Of a stretch of 64,000 nt of DNA, positions 44,601 through 52,177 are shown piece after piece. Both the position numbers and the translations under genes were made by a program. The notes beneath the pieces were generated by a model. That model saw only the letters and a program-made list of their open reading frames with translations. It was not told the origin of the DNA and did no database searches. The DNA is from Myxococcota bacterium (lineage in GTDB: Bacteria > Myxococcota_A > UBA796 > UBA9615 > JAKLKC01), in assembly GCA_023150875.1 (NCBI GenBank), contig JAKLKC010000010.1, forward strand, positions 85,866 to 149,865. The letters run 5' to 3'. Numbering within the stretch: position 1 is the first letter of the stretch; every line of letters starts with the position of its first letter.

Positions 44601-45876
44601 CGCCCTCGATGGTCCCGCCGGCCTCGGCCTCGGTCTGGCTCCGGGTCCACCCCCCAAGGACGCCGGGAAAGCAGAACACCACCCCGGTGTCGCCCCCGGC
44701 GGAGTAGGCGTCGCCGCCCGAGCCCGCCACCAGCTCCGCCGTCGGAGCCGCCAACAGCACCTCGGCCAGCCCGTCGGTCCCCGTGCCTCCCCCGGTGGGG
44801 GCCACGTCGGGGAGCACCGCGACCTGCTGGCCCAGCCGGTCGTTCAAGGCCCCGCCCAGGAAGGACCCGCCCACGAAGGCCAGCTCCAGGACCGCCTGCC
44901 CTCCGGCGGAGAACTGCACGGCGTCCCAACCGGGCGACGCCTCGCTCCCCACCAGCCGCCGGCCGGGGACCAGGTACGCCTTGCCGGTGATGTAGGTGTG
45001 CGTAGGATCGCCGGAGAAGCGGGGCGCGCCGATGAGGAGGTCGTCCAGGCCGTCTCCCGTCACGTCCCTCCCCCCGTGGGCGGACCACCCGGTCTCGGAG
45101 TCGGTGAGGTCGCCGTTCAGGACCATGAAGGCCTGGTCGGTGGTGTCTATGACGCCGGGGGCCGGCGGCCAACCCGCTCGGGACGGGACCGACGGGTCCC
45201 ACGAGAGGTCCCACCGCCCCGTCAGCAGGAGCCACGCCTGGCTCTCGAAGGGGTTCTGGCCCATGAACGGGGCGCCGATCACCATGTCGGTGAGGCCGTC
45301 GCCGTCCAGGTCGCCCGCGGGCTGGACCAGGAACCCTATCCTCTGGTAGCGGCCCCCGCCCTCGATGATGTAGTCCGCGTCGGTGAGGGGGACCTCCCCC
45401 GCAAGGCGACGGCCTCCCCCCCCCAGGAACACGTAGATTCGCCCCTGGTCGATGTCCTCGTCGCCGTACTGGTAGGCGCCCAGGAGGAGGTCCGGGTGAC
45501 CGTCTCCGTCGAAGTCGAAGGGGCGGCTCGCGGCCCAGCCGACGTAGTCGTAGGTCCCCTCGCCCCGGAACCAGGCGTCCGCCTGTCCCGGCGCCATGTG
45601 GCGGTGCATGCGCCCCCGGCCCCCATAGAAGAGCCACGCCCTTCCCCTGAGGTTGCCCAGGTCCTCGTAGTACGGGGCACCCACCAGCAGCTCGTCCACC
45701 CCGTCACCGTCCAGGTCTCCGGGCCCGAAGACGTTGCCCAGGCGGCCCGAGGGCTGGTCCCCCAGGACCGATGCCGGCGAGATCCCCGCCGACAGGACGT
45801 CCCGTGCCCACGCCGGAGACCGGGGCGCCGCCAGGGCGAGGGCCGCCAGGGCGAGGACGGCCGGGCGCCCCCTCAC
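41629..45876 (-). CDS. Giant FG-GAP/MopE protein, apparent in-frame fusion of two secreted proteins
   Basis: 1415 residues from GTG 45876, which overlaps the upstream stop as GTGA. Residues 1-25 are a signal peptide. The first half has about seven FG-GAP repeats (DLDGDGVDELLVGAP and similar), then MopE-type repeats (GDCDDGDPRVRPG, GLDQDCDGDVDEG), then a C-terminal-type tail with GGGCGGCG, a hydrophobic helix and ARRGG at about 670-695. This is followed at once by a second signal-peptide-like stretch (LALLVVALVALPSGAAYA), a second set of FG-GAP repeats, MopE repeats and a second tail (SCATASG..., hydrophobic, RRKR). No stop or usable start separates the two halves. Each half alone would be a normal secreted protein of this family. 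Confidence 0.75.
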   Translation of the reverse strand: MRGRPAVLALAALALAAPRSPAWARDVLSAGISPASVLGDQPSGRLGNVFGPGDLDGDGVDELLVGAPYYEDLGNLRGRAWLFYGGRGRMHRHMAPGQADAWFRGEGTYDYVGWAASRPFDFDGDGHPDLLLGAYQYGDEDIDQGRIYVFLGGGGRRLAGEVPLTDADYIIEGGGRYQRIGFLVQPAGDLDGDGLTDMVIGAPFMGQNPFESQAWLLLTGRWDLSWDPSVPSRAGWPPAPGVIDTTDQAFMVLNGDLTDSETGWSAHGGRDVTGDGLDDLLIGAPRFSGDPTHTYITGKAYLVPGRRLVGSEASPGWDAVQFSAGGQAVLELAFVGGSFLGGALNDRLGQQVAVLPDVAPTGGGTGTDGLAEVLLAAPTAELVAGSGGDAYSAGGDTGVVFCFPGVLGGWTRSQTEAEAGGTIEGGVDGEMLGTAMEIVPDLDGDGVAELLLGAPGGYFGGGGISGVLYQVGAESACAGARSSLDADVAWVGVDEGDLFGRYVAALGDVDGDGSPDFAVGAPSSRLSGEEAGAVWIVGPGLLVDDDGDGLAEVDGDCRDWDAASTPDRGEDRDCDGLSEAAGDCDDGDPRVRPGLAETCDGLDQDCDGDVDEGTDCHDPDGDGYTLLDGDCDEGAPESNIGAPELCDGLDNDCDGVVDDDCGGGCGGCGAVPGGAPVGPAAGLILLAGTLVARRGGTRAVRLALLVVALVALPSGAAYAQAEFRMPAELSMDAARARFTSSQPYMRLYQAAGAGDLDGDGRGELLVVDWRASVGSIGDGIVGIFPGGTEPWGDGTLPVDSDVGFWGSALLDNLGQRLGTQPGVGRAASPGDGDIDGDGYADVLLGAPGNNDEGGDNYGRAWILWGGPDLADWGWREASELETRYDGVEHADRFAKGTALLGDVNGDGYADAAFGAPFTSEALSTLDTGIVYLFLGAPRDDPRWDHGDADERATALIKDSLAQGQFGHDVAPAGDVDGDGLADFLVGQEGWSDPTDGTEGPVAAGTPGRTFLFPGWEIRAAYPPEAPEIQASPPETVFLSSACAAFVGERETDLTSQVIGTLGDVDGDGLDDLFFGAPYATRPVATSDSPYVGRGWIVYGRSVAEGCDGDGQGDVNAANSWTTLEDGRMDVTFEGGAAGDLMGWSFAGLGDVDGDGREDFVVTTPGDDRGGPGTGLALLYLGRDWPTGTTLTADDADAWIPVPGPDDASGIGVAALGDLDGDGRIEFSVGGPVHDEDGYQRGSVWVFSVAHFWDDDGDGASEFEGDCDDADPQVHPSASDPAVDGDCDGVTPGDGDCDDSDADSFPGAIEAEDGADNDCDGRVDEGFPGADLDGDGVTVGEGDCNDADPGIAPGLPETCDGVDEDCDGKADDALCLPDTSCATASGSEWPPRGGVALAVALGLALVGVRRKRGPVT

Positions 45877-48272
45877 GGGGCCCCACCCGGCGACCGGACG
45901 GTGACGCTTCCGGCCATGCACTGGTACGGCCCGGGGTTGCTGTAGCCGCCGCTCGGCATGGACTGCTCGTGGGTGTCGTGGCCAGGGCCGGAGTGGGTCC
46001 GGCAGACGTAGTAGAAGAGCCCCGGGTCGTCGAAGGCGAAGCTCATGGTGGAGCCCTCGAGGATGAGCTGGTGGCTGCGGACCACCCGCCCCCCCTCGTC
46101 CACCAGCTCGATGTCATGGGACAGCTCGTCGTAGTTGCCGTGGGCCGCGTCGTCGTTGAACCACAGCACCTCGGTGCCGGCGGCCACCTCGATGTGTCCG
46201 GGCCAGAACAGGTTGACCCCGGACGGCATCCGCACGACGTCGGTCCAGACCGGCACGTTCAGGCGGCGCGCGTCGCTGCGCCACTGGCCCGCGGCGCCGC
46301 TGCCCTCCACCCTCCAGAACCAGATGTCGCCGGTGTTGGAGGCACGCAGCGCCTCCCAGTCCGCCTCGGGCACGGTGAAGGCATTGCCGGTGACCGGTCC
46401 CCACTCGAAGCGGTGCTCCGGCGAGAAGTCCGGGCGGGGACTGAGCTGGACGCGGTACCCGTCGAGATTGGCCAGCCACTGGAAGGTGGGGGGATCCGTG
46501 GCGACGGCACCGTCCGCGGGCGCCGAGAGGCCCAGGTAGGCGGTGGCGGGCTGCGACTCCTCGGCGCCGCACCCCACGGCGTCGGTCCGATGGGCGTACG
46601 GGGTGTCGGGACAGCGATCGGTGACGTCGGGCACCCCGTCCCCATCTCCGTCCCCCATCCAGTCCGGTCCGGGCTCCACCACGGAGATCACCTGGTCCGC
46701 CGCGAGGTCTCCGGGGGAGTCCACCGTCGCCACTTCCCCCGAAGGGAACTCCACCCACAGGGCGCTCGCCCCGGAGCAGGTCCCCAGGCCGAACTCCACC
46801 CGCAGGCTCCCCTGGGACGTGTTGCCCCCGAACTCGCCCACGGTGCGCGTCTGCCGCATCGCCGCGCACCCCTCCGAGCCGCCAGGGGTCTCCAGGACCA
46901 CCTTCGCCCCGATCCCCGATCCCGAGCCCCTTCGGCCGACGACGTCCACATGGAGCCAGCGGTTCTCGCCCCCCTCGTTGACGAACAGCAGGTCGTGGGC
47001 CGGCTGCTGCCCCTGCCCCGCCGACACGTAGGCGTCCAGGTAGCCGTCCTCGTCGACGTCCCCGAGGGCGATCCCCCAGGCGTTGATCACCGTCTCCCCC
47101 GGGAGGGCCTGGAACTCGTCCTCCACGTCCTCGTAGGTGCGGGAGGGGATCTCCACGAAGGTGGTCCCCGCCCCGGGGACGGGCTCCCCGGACGCGTCCA
47201 CCACCGGCTCACCCGTCCCGGCGAAGACCCGGCAGGCCCGGTCGCCGTAGCAGAAGAGGGTGTCCAGCCAGCCGTCGTTGTTCAGGTCGCCGTAGGCGAA
47301 ACCGTGGCCGTTGTAGGCGTCCTCGATCCCCGCCTCCACCGCACGGTCGGTGAAGGTCCCATCGCCGTTGTTTCGGAAGACCTGGAGCCCCACGTAGTAG
47401 ATGTCGTGGTTCCCCACGAAGATGTCCATCCACCCGTCGTTGTCGTAGTCCGCCGACACCGCCCAGATCCCGAAGGACCGGAAGACGTCGGAGACGCCGG
47501 CGGCGGCGGCGACGTTGGTGAAGGTCCCGTCCCCGTTGTTCCGGTAGAGCCAGTTGGGGTAGTCCTGGCCGCTGGTGACGAACAGGTCGGACCAACCGTC
47601 GCCGTCGTAGTCCAGGACCGTCGCCCCCTTGCACTGGACGTCCCCCGCCACCCCCGCGGCCTCGGTGACGTCGCTGAAGGTCCCGTCACCGTTGTTGCGA
47701 TACAGCACGTTGAAGGTGGACCCGCGGCGGGGCCCGTTGGTCAGGAACAGGTCCAGGAACCCGTCGCGGTCGTAGTCCAGCCACAGGGACTGGTGGCCAT
47801 AGCCGCGGTTGCCCACTCCCGCCTGGTCCGTCACCTCCAGCAGGGTCCCGTCGGGGCGGCCACGGAAGAGCTGGTTGTAGCCGTTGATGTTCAGGTAGAG
47901 GTCCCCCAGGCCGTCGTTGTCGAAGTCGGCGAAGAGGGGGGCCCTCCCCTCGCAGAGGTTCCCGACCCCGAAGGCCGAGGCGGACTCCACGAAGTGGCCG
48001 GTGCCGTCGTTCAGGAAGAGAAGGTTGGCGCCGTTGTAGAAGAAGTCGGCGCTCCCCTGGGCGGTCACCATGCTGACGTAGATGTCGAGGCTGCCGTCGC
48101 CGTCGAAGTCGTTGACGTTGGCGCCCCGGGCGGCCCCGTAACCGGTGGCGCCGGTCTCGTCGGAGGCGTCGTAGAGGGCGGGGAAGGCGTCGGTGTCGAA
48201 CTCGGCGCGGGCGGCCGGAGCCCCGGCGAGACACAGCGCGGCGGCGGCGAGGGGGGAGAGGAGGCGGGTCAC
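45873..48272 (-). CDS. VCBS/UnbV (CRTAC1-like) protein with C-terminal cupredoxin domain
   Basis: 799 residues, GTG start overlapping the previous gene. A signal peptide ends at ARA. Residues about 45-400 are VCBS/FG-GAP blades with the DFDGDGSLDIYVSM and NNGDGTFTDVTE patterns. A UnbV/ASPIC domain lies at about 437-530 (RWLHVDVVGRRGSGSGIGAKV, SLRVEFGLG). A thrombospondin type 3 unit (DGDGDGVPDVTDRCPDTP) and an Ig-like segment follow. The last 110 residues form a plastocyanin-like domain: IEVAAGTEVLWFNDDAAHGN, FYYVCRTHSGPGH and QCMAGSVTV supply His, Cys, His and Met copper ligands. It would be an extracellular copper-binding propeller protein. Last 4 bases overlap the fused FG-GAP gene. Confidence 0.82.
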   Translation of the reverse strand: MTRLLSPLAAAALCLAGAPAARAEFDTDAFPALYDASDETGATGYGAARGANVNDFDGDGSLDIYVSMVTAQGSADFFYNGANLLFLNDGTGHFVESASAFGVGNLCEGRAPLFADFDNDGLGDLYLNINGYNQLFRGRPDGTLLEVTDQAGVGNRGYGHQSLWLDYDRDGFLDLFLTNGPRRGSTFNVLYRNNGDGTFSDVTEAAGVAGDVQCKGATVLDYDGDGWSDLFVTSGQDYPNWLYRNNGDGTFTNVAAAAGVSDVFRSFGIWAVSADYDNDGWMDIFVGNHDIYYVGLQVFRNNGDGTFTDRAVEAGIEDAYNGHGFAYGDLNNDGWLDTLFCYGDRACRVFAGTGEPVVDASGEPVPGAGTTFVEIPSRTYEDVEDEFQALPGETVINAWGIALGDVDEDGYLDAYVSAGQGQQPAHDLLFVNEGGENRWLHVDVVGRRGSGSGIGAKVVLETPGGSEGCAAMRQTRTVGEFGGNTSQGSLRVEFGLGTCSGASALWVEFPSGEVATVDSPGDLAADQVISVVEPGPDWMGDGDGDGVPDVTDRCPDTPYAHRTDAVGCGAEESQPATAYLGLSAPADGAVATDPPTFQWLANLDGYRVQLSPRPDFSPEHRFEWGPVTGNAFTVPEADWEALRASNTGDIWFWRVEGSGAAGQWRSDARRLNVPVWTDVVRMPSGVNLFWPGHIEVAAGTEVLWFNDDAAHGNYDELSHDIELVDEGGRVVRSHQLILEGSTMSFAFDDPGLFYYVCRTHSGPGHDTHEQSMPSGGYSNPGPYQCMAGSVTVRSPGGAP

Positions 48273-48820
48273 GGCGCCCCCTCCCCCCGGCGCAGGACCA
48301 TGGTCCGGGCCTCGGAGACGAACTCGCGCCCCTCCTTCCCGCCCCGCACCTGCCAGTGGACCGGCTGGCCCTCGACCTCGGCCAGGTGCTCCTTCCAGGT
48401 CGCGTAGGGGAGGACCGCCCGGGGAGTGGTCAGGCGGGAAAGGACCACCGTGCTCGCCGGAGCGAAGCCCGGGTCCGGGGAGACGTAGACCACGTATCCG
48501 TCGCAGGTTCCGTCCCAGCGGAGCTCCAGGTCGCGCCCGTCCAGATCGACCTCCTGGGAGGGCTCGGGGAACCGGGGAGAGGCGACGCAGGAGGCCGACT
48601 GGAGGGCGGTGCACCCCTTGGCGTCGTGCAGCTCCCCCGCGGGGGTCCCGGGACAGCGGTCCGTCTCGTCTGGGACGCCATCGCAGTCCCGGTCCGGGTA
48701 GTTCTCGGCGCAGGGCAGCCCCTCCACGGCCGCCGCGCATCCCCCCGGGCCCGCCAGAAGGAACGCCAGGAGCAGCGCCGCCTCAGCCGGGATCGGCGAT
48801 GGTGATGGTGACCTCGTCAC
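48269..48820 (-). CDS. Lipoprotein with thrombospondin type 3 repeat
   Basis: 183 residues from GTG 48820. A signal peptide ends in GGC (lipobox). A thrombospondin type 3 calcium motif follows (DRDCDGVPDETDRCPGTPAG), then a beta-rich domain with LELRWDGTCDGYVVYVSPDPGF and VEGQPVHWQVRGGKEGREF, like the Ig-like segment of the neighbour. It overlaps the 3' end of the upstream lipoprotein gene by 38 bases and the downstream gene by 4, so the four genes from 50006 down to 41629 form one coupled transcript. Confidence 0.75.
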   Translation of the reverse strand: MTRSPSPSPIPAEAALLLAFLLAGPGGCAAAVEGLPCAENYPDRDCDGVPDETDRCPGTPAGELHDAKGCTALQSASCVASPRFPEPSQEVDLDGRDLELRWDGTCDGYVVYVSPDPGFAPASTVVLSRLTTPRAVLPYATWKEHLAEVEGQPVHWQVRGGKEGREFVSEARTMVLRRGEGAP

Positions 48821-50006
48821 TCGCCTCCCCTCCCACGGCGTCCAGGACGACGGCGCGAATGGTGTGCTCCCCGGGGAGCAGGGTCCCGGCACCCAGCGCG
48901 GCGGTGACGCCCCACGCCCACTGCCACGGCGGGTTGGTGGTGCTCCGCGCCAGGACGTCGTCGAGGTAGAAGTCCACCTGCTGGACGTCCTCGGAGAAGA
49001 CCAGGGAGCACAGGACCTGGTAGTCCCCGGAGATGACCTCGCCCTCCACCGGCTGGGTGATGGCGATGGAGAGGTCCCCGGGCTCCCCCGCGACGACGTC
49101 GAGGCTGTCGGAGCCGTAGTTCCCGACGATGTCCTGGGCTCCCACCGTGATCGTGTGGGCCCCCGGGGCGGTGTCCAGGGTGTTCCAGACCCACTGGTAG
49201 CTGGAGCCGTTGGTCGAGTGCATCAGCACGTCGTCGATGAAGAACTCCACCACCTGCAGGTCGTTCTCGTGCTCGATGGCCGCCTTCACCGTCACCTCGC
49301 CCAGCAGGCCGTCCAGGTCTCCCGAGGGGGAGGTGATGTTCACGGTGATGGGCCCGCCCGAGCCGGCCGTGTTGTCGACGTAGACCACGGCCTCCGCGGT
49401 GGCGGTGTAGGACGAGCCGTAGCGCCCGATGGCCTGGAGCACGTATCGGCCGTCGGCGACGGTGGTGGTGTCCCAGGAGTAGATGAACTCCGGCGCCTCG
49501 TCCTCGTAGAGCAGCGCCCCATCGAGCTGGAGGCGCACCGCCTCCACCTCCGCGGCCCGGTCCCCCGTCGCCTCCACCTCCACCAGGCCCATCCCCGCGA
49601 CGGACTGGCCGTCCAGGGGCCAGACGAAGGCCACCGCGGGGGGCACGTCGCCGCTGGAGGCGATCACCACGTCCCGGGTCGCCTGGGCGCGACGCCCCGA
49701 CGGCGTGGTCACCTCGGCCCACAGGGTGACCTCCCCACTCAAGGACGTGGTGTCCCAGACGTACTGGATCCGGTCCTGGCCGGGCTGGGAGTCCACCTTC
49801 ACCGCTCCCACGAAGAGCGAGAGGTCGCTCCCCGCCGGCGCGCCCTCGGCGACGACCTCCACCAGCACGTCGGGGGCCCGGGGCACCTCGCCCTCGGCGG
49901 GGGAGACGAAGGAGGGGACCGGCGGGCCGCCACAGGCCGCAGCGAGGCAGGCCGCCCCCACCGCTGCCAGGAAGGCGGCGGCGGCGCGGCGGGGACGGTT
50001 GTCCAT
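48783..50006 (-). CDS. Lipoprotein with repeated bacterial Ig-like domains
   Basis: 407 residues from ATG (MDNRPRR). The lipobox is AAAC (about residue 25). Four Ig-like repeats of the PF17957 type follow, each with a VEFFIDDVLMHSTNG / VDFYLDDVLARSTTNPPW / VRLQLDGALLYEDEAPEF signature and an HTITVGAQD or HTIRAVVLD ending. They probably form a rod that holds ligand or spans the cell surface. A good promoter lies upstream at 50154-50183. Confidence 0.8.
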   Translation of the reverse strand: MDNRPRRAAAAFLAAVGAACLAAACGGPPVPSFVSPAEGEVPRAPDVLVEVVAEGAPAGSDLSLFVGAVKVDSQPGQDRIQYVWDTTSLSGEVTLWAEVTTPSGRRAQATRDVVIASSGDVPPAVAFVWPLDGQSVAGMGLVEVEATGDRAAEVEAVRLQLDGALLYEDEAPEFIYSWDTTTVADGRYVLQAIGRYGSSYTATAEAVVYVDNTAGSGGPITVNITSPSGDLDGLLGEVTVKAAIEHENDLQVVEFFIDDVLMHSTNGSSYQWVWNTLDTAPGAHTITVGAQDIVGNYGSDSLDVVAGEPGDLSIAITQPVEGEVISGDYQVLCSLVFSEDVQQVDFYLDDVLARSTTNPPWQWAWGVTAALGAGTLLPGEHTIRAVVLDAVGGEASDEVTITIADPG

Positions 50007-50153
50007 GAGGGTTCGATGGTCCACGGTCGGTCCTCGCCCCGTCGGCGTGGGCCGGACGGGGTCGCGGGGGGTGGGATCGCCCGGAGCCGGGGCCCTCGGA
50101 GGGTCCGGCAGGTGCCCCGGGGGGCCTTCCGACCGGCCGCCCCACGCGACGGC

Positions 50154-50183
50154 AATGTAGCCACCGGCCGGAGGGAGCGTCAA
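50154..50183 (-). promoter_or_regulatory. Predicted promoter of the four-gene secreted-protein operon
   Basis: On the minus strand TTGACG (50178-50183) and TACATT (50154-50159) are 18 bases apart. The start point would be near 50147, giving a leader of about 140 bases before 50006. The -35 overlaps the end of the upstream gene. Confidence 0.5.
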
Positions 50184-52036
50184 CGGCTGGCGACCGGCCC
50201 CAGCCGCCTCCGGCGACCCGCGATGGCCAGCGCCAGGGCCACGGGGGCAGCCGGACCCGCCGCGCCTCCCCCGGAAGCGGCGCACGCGGGAGGCGGGGCC
50301 GGCGAGTTCGCCACGGGCGCCGTGGCGAGCACGTACTCGTCCACGTTGAACAGCCCGTCCCCGTCGGGGTCCTCGTCCCGGTCCTCGTAGGACGTCGGGT
50401 CGAGCTGCCAGGCCCGCTCCCACACGTCCGCCATGTCGTCTCCGTCCTCGTCGCGGGGCGCCTCCACCACCAGGGACGGGAGGGACTGCCCCGCCTCGGC
50501 GGTGAAGGTGGCGGCGTCGCCTTCGGAGCGCGCCCCTCCCCACCAGGCAGGCGCCCATCCGGGGTCGCCATCGCAGAGGTAGTCGGTCTCGGCGTGGACC
50601 GCGTACTCCCCCGGCGGCAGGGCCGGGAAGGCGAACGCCCCGCCCTCGCCGGAGACCGCCAGCCAGCTCCCCGCCCCCTCGCCGGCCCCGACGGCGTAGA
50701 CCCGCAGCGACCCCAGGCCCACCCCCGTCTCCCGCTCCACCACCGTCCCCGAGAGGGCCGCCGCCGCCCCCAGCTCGGCGTCGACCCGGGAAGACACACC
50801 CGCCTGGACCTCCACCGACGACGGTGGCGACGGCGAGCCCGTCGGCTCCCCCAGCGCCCACCAGCCCGAGAGCGCCGCCCACCCCGAGGGGGCGTTCACG
50901 TAGAGCCCGTAGGGCCCCGCCGCCAGCCCGTCCAGGACGGCGATCCCCCCGGCGTCCGCGGCCGCGGTGTCGGCCAGCTCGGTCCCCCCGTACCAGGCGG
51001 TCACCACCGCCCCCGCCATGGGCTCCCCCCGGTAGCCGATCGCCACCTCCAGGACCGCCTCCGGCAGCAGCTCCCAGTCCAGTCCCCCGGACGTCTCGTC
51101 CTCCCCCACGTCCAGGGCGCCCGCCTCGGCGGAGGCGGCGACTCCCGGCCACCAGGTCCGACCGGCTCCAGCGACCGCGGCCCTGAGGCGCCAGCTCCCC
51201 GGCGGCAATCCCCCGAGGGTGAAGGCGCCCGACGCGTCGGCGGTCCCCCGGGCGCCGCTGGCGCCGGTGGCGGCGTCGACGGCCTCCACCGAGGCGCCCG
51301 CCGCCGGCTCCCCCCCCGGGAGGCTCACCGTCCCCTCGATCCGCCCCCCCGCCGGCATCTCCAGGTCCAGGGGAAGGGTCTCGCCCCGCACCGCGCCGAA
51401 GGTGGTCGCCTCGGCCTCGGTGTAGGCCCCGGGCCACCACCACTCCGGCCGCCCCTCCGCCGTCACCGAGACCAGGTAGTCCCCGGGGGCGTCCTGGGCG
51501 GAGTCGAGCCCGACGACGGTGAAGGTCCCGTCCTCGGACGTGACCGCCTCGATCACCTGGTAGCTGTTGTAGAAGTCGACCCCCCGGAACCGCACCGTCG
51601 CGCCCGCCACGGGTGCCCCGTCGTCCCGGGCGGCGATCCGCCCGTCCACCCTGCCCCCCTCGGGGAGGGCGATGTCGATCCCCTCGGCGCCGCCGTCCCC
51701 GGGGACCGGGACCGGAGGAGTGGAGCACAGGTAGTAGGTGTCGCCGTACCAGGCCCCGATGAGGTTCTGGCCGACTTCCGGGTCCGGCCAGGCCCGCACC
51801 CGCCAGGGCCCCTCCCCAAGCCCCTCCATGCTCCAACCGCCGTCGTCGCCGGTGTCGGCGGTGACGTAGGAGGACCGGGGGTCGAAGGCATAGACGCGGA
51901 TCCCCGCCAGGGGCTCCCCACCGGGGTAGGCGACCACGGTGCCCGCCAGGGAGCCCGTCCCGGCCCGGGCGGGTGCCCCCGCGAGGACCGCCCCGAGGAA
52001 CGCCGCTGCGGCGAGCTTGATCGGACGAGGATGCAA
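50180..52036 (-). CDS. Secreted protein with carboxypeptidase-regulatory-like repeats
   Basis: 618 residues from TTG (LHPRPIKLAAAAF), with a GGAGGGG site 8 bases upstream. After a signal peptide, at least five carboxypeptidase-regulatory-like/CNA-B beta-sandwich units follow, for example SLAGTVVAYPGGEPLAGIRVYAFDP, GRIEGTVSLPGGEPAAGASVEAVDA and ALSGTVVERETGVGLGSLRVYAVG. A calcium-loop segment DEDGDDMADVWERAWQLDP...DPDGDGLFNVDEY lies near 525-570. The tail ACAASGGGAAGP plus hydrophobic plus RRRR resembles MYXO-CTERM. Probably a surface rod protein. Diverges from the qhpD-like gene. Confidence 0.78.
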   Translation of the reverse strand: MHPRPIKLAAAAFLGAVLAGAPARAGTGSLAGTVVAYPGGEPLAGIRVYAFDPRSSYVTADTGDDGGWSMEGLGEGPWRVRAWPDPEVGQNLIGAWYGDTYYLCSTPPVPVPGDGGAEGIDIALPEGGRVDGRIAARDDGAPVAGATVRFRGVDFYNSYQVIEAVTSEDGTFTVVGLDSAQDAPGDYLVSVTAEGRPEWWWPGAYTEAEATTFGAVRGETLPLDLEMPAGGRIEGTVSLPGGEPAAGASVEAVDAATGASGARGTADASGAFTLGGLPPGSWRLRAAVAGAGRTWWPGVAASAEAGALDVGEDETSGGLDWELLPEAVLEVAIGYRGEPMAGAVVTAWYGGTELADTAAADAGGIAVLDGLAAGPYGLYVNAPSGWAALSGWWALGEPTGSPSPPSSVEVQAGVSSRVDAELGAAAALSGTVVERETGVGLGSLRVYAVGAGEGAGSWLAVSGEGGAFAFPALPPGEYAVHAETDYLCDGDPGWAPAWWGGARSEGDAATFTAEAGQSLPSLVVEAPRDEDGDDMADVWERAWQLDPTSYEDRDEDPDGDGLFNVDEYVLATAPVANSPAPPPACAASGGGAAGPAAPVALALAIAGRRRRLGPVASR

Positions 52037-52177
52037 CGCGCGCCCCTCCCGGGGGACGGGATCGGCGCCCCCCGCTGCCCCGCCCCCCGTCCGCCGGGGA
52101 GTCCGGCCCTCCCGGGGGAGGCGAGTATACTGCCACGGCCCCGGGCGCTCCGCCCGGTCGGGATGGTCCGGAGAGAG

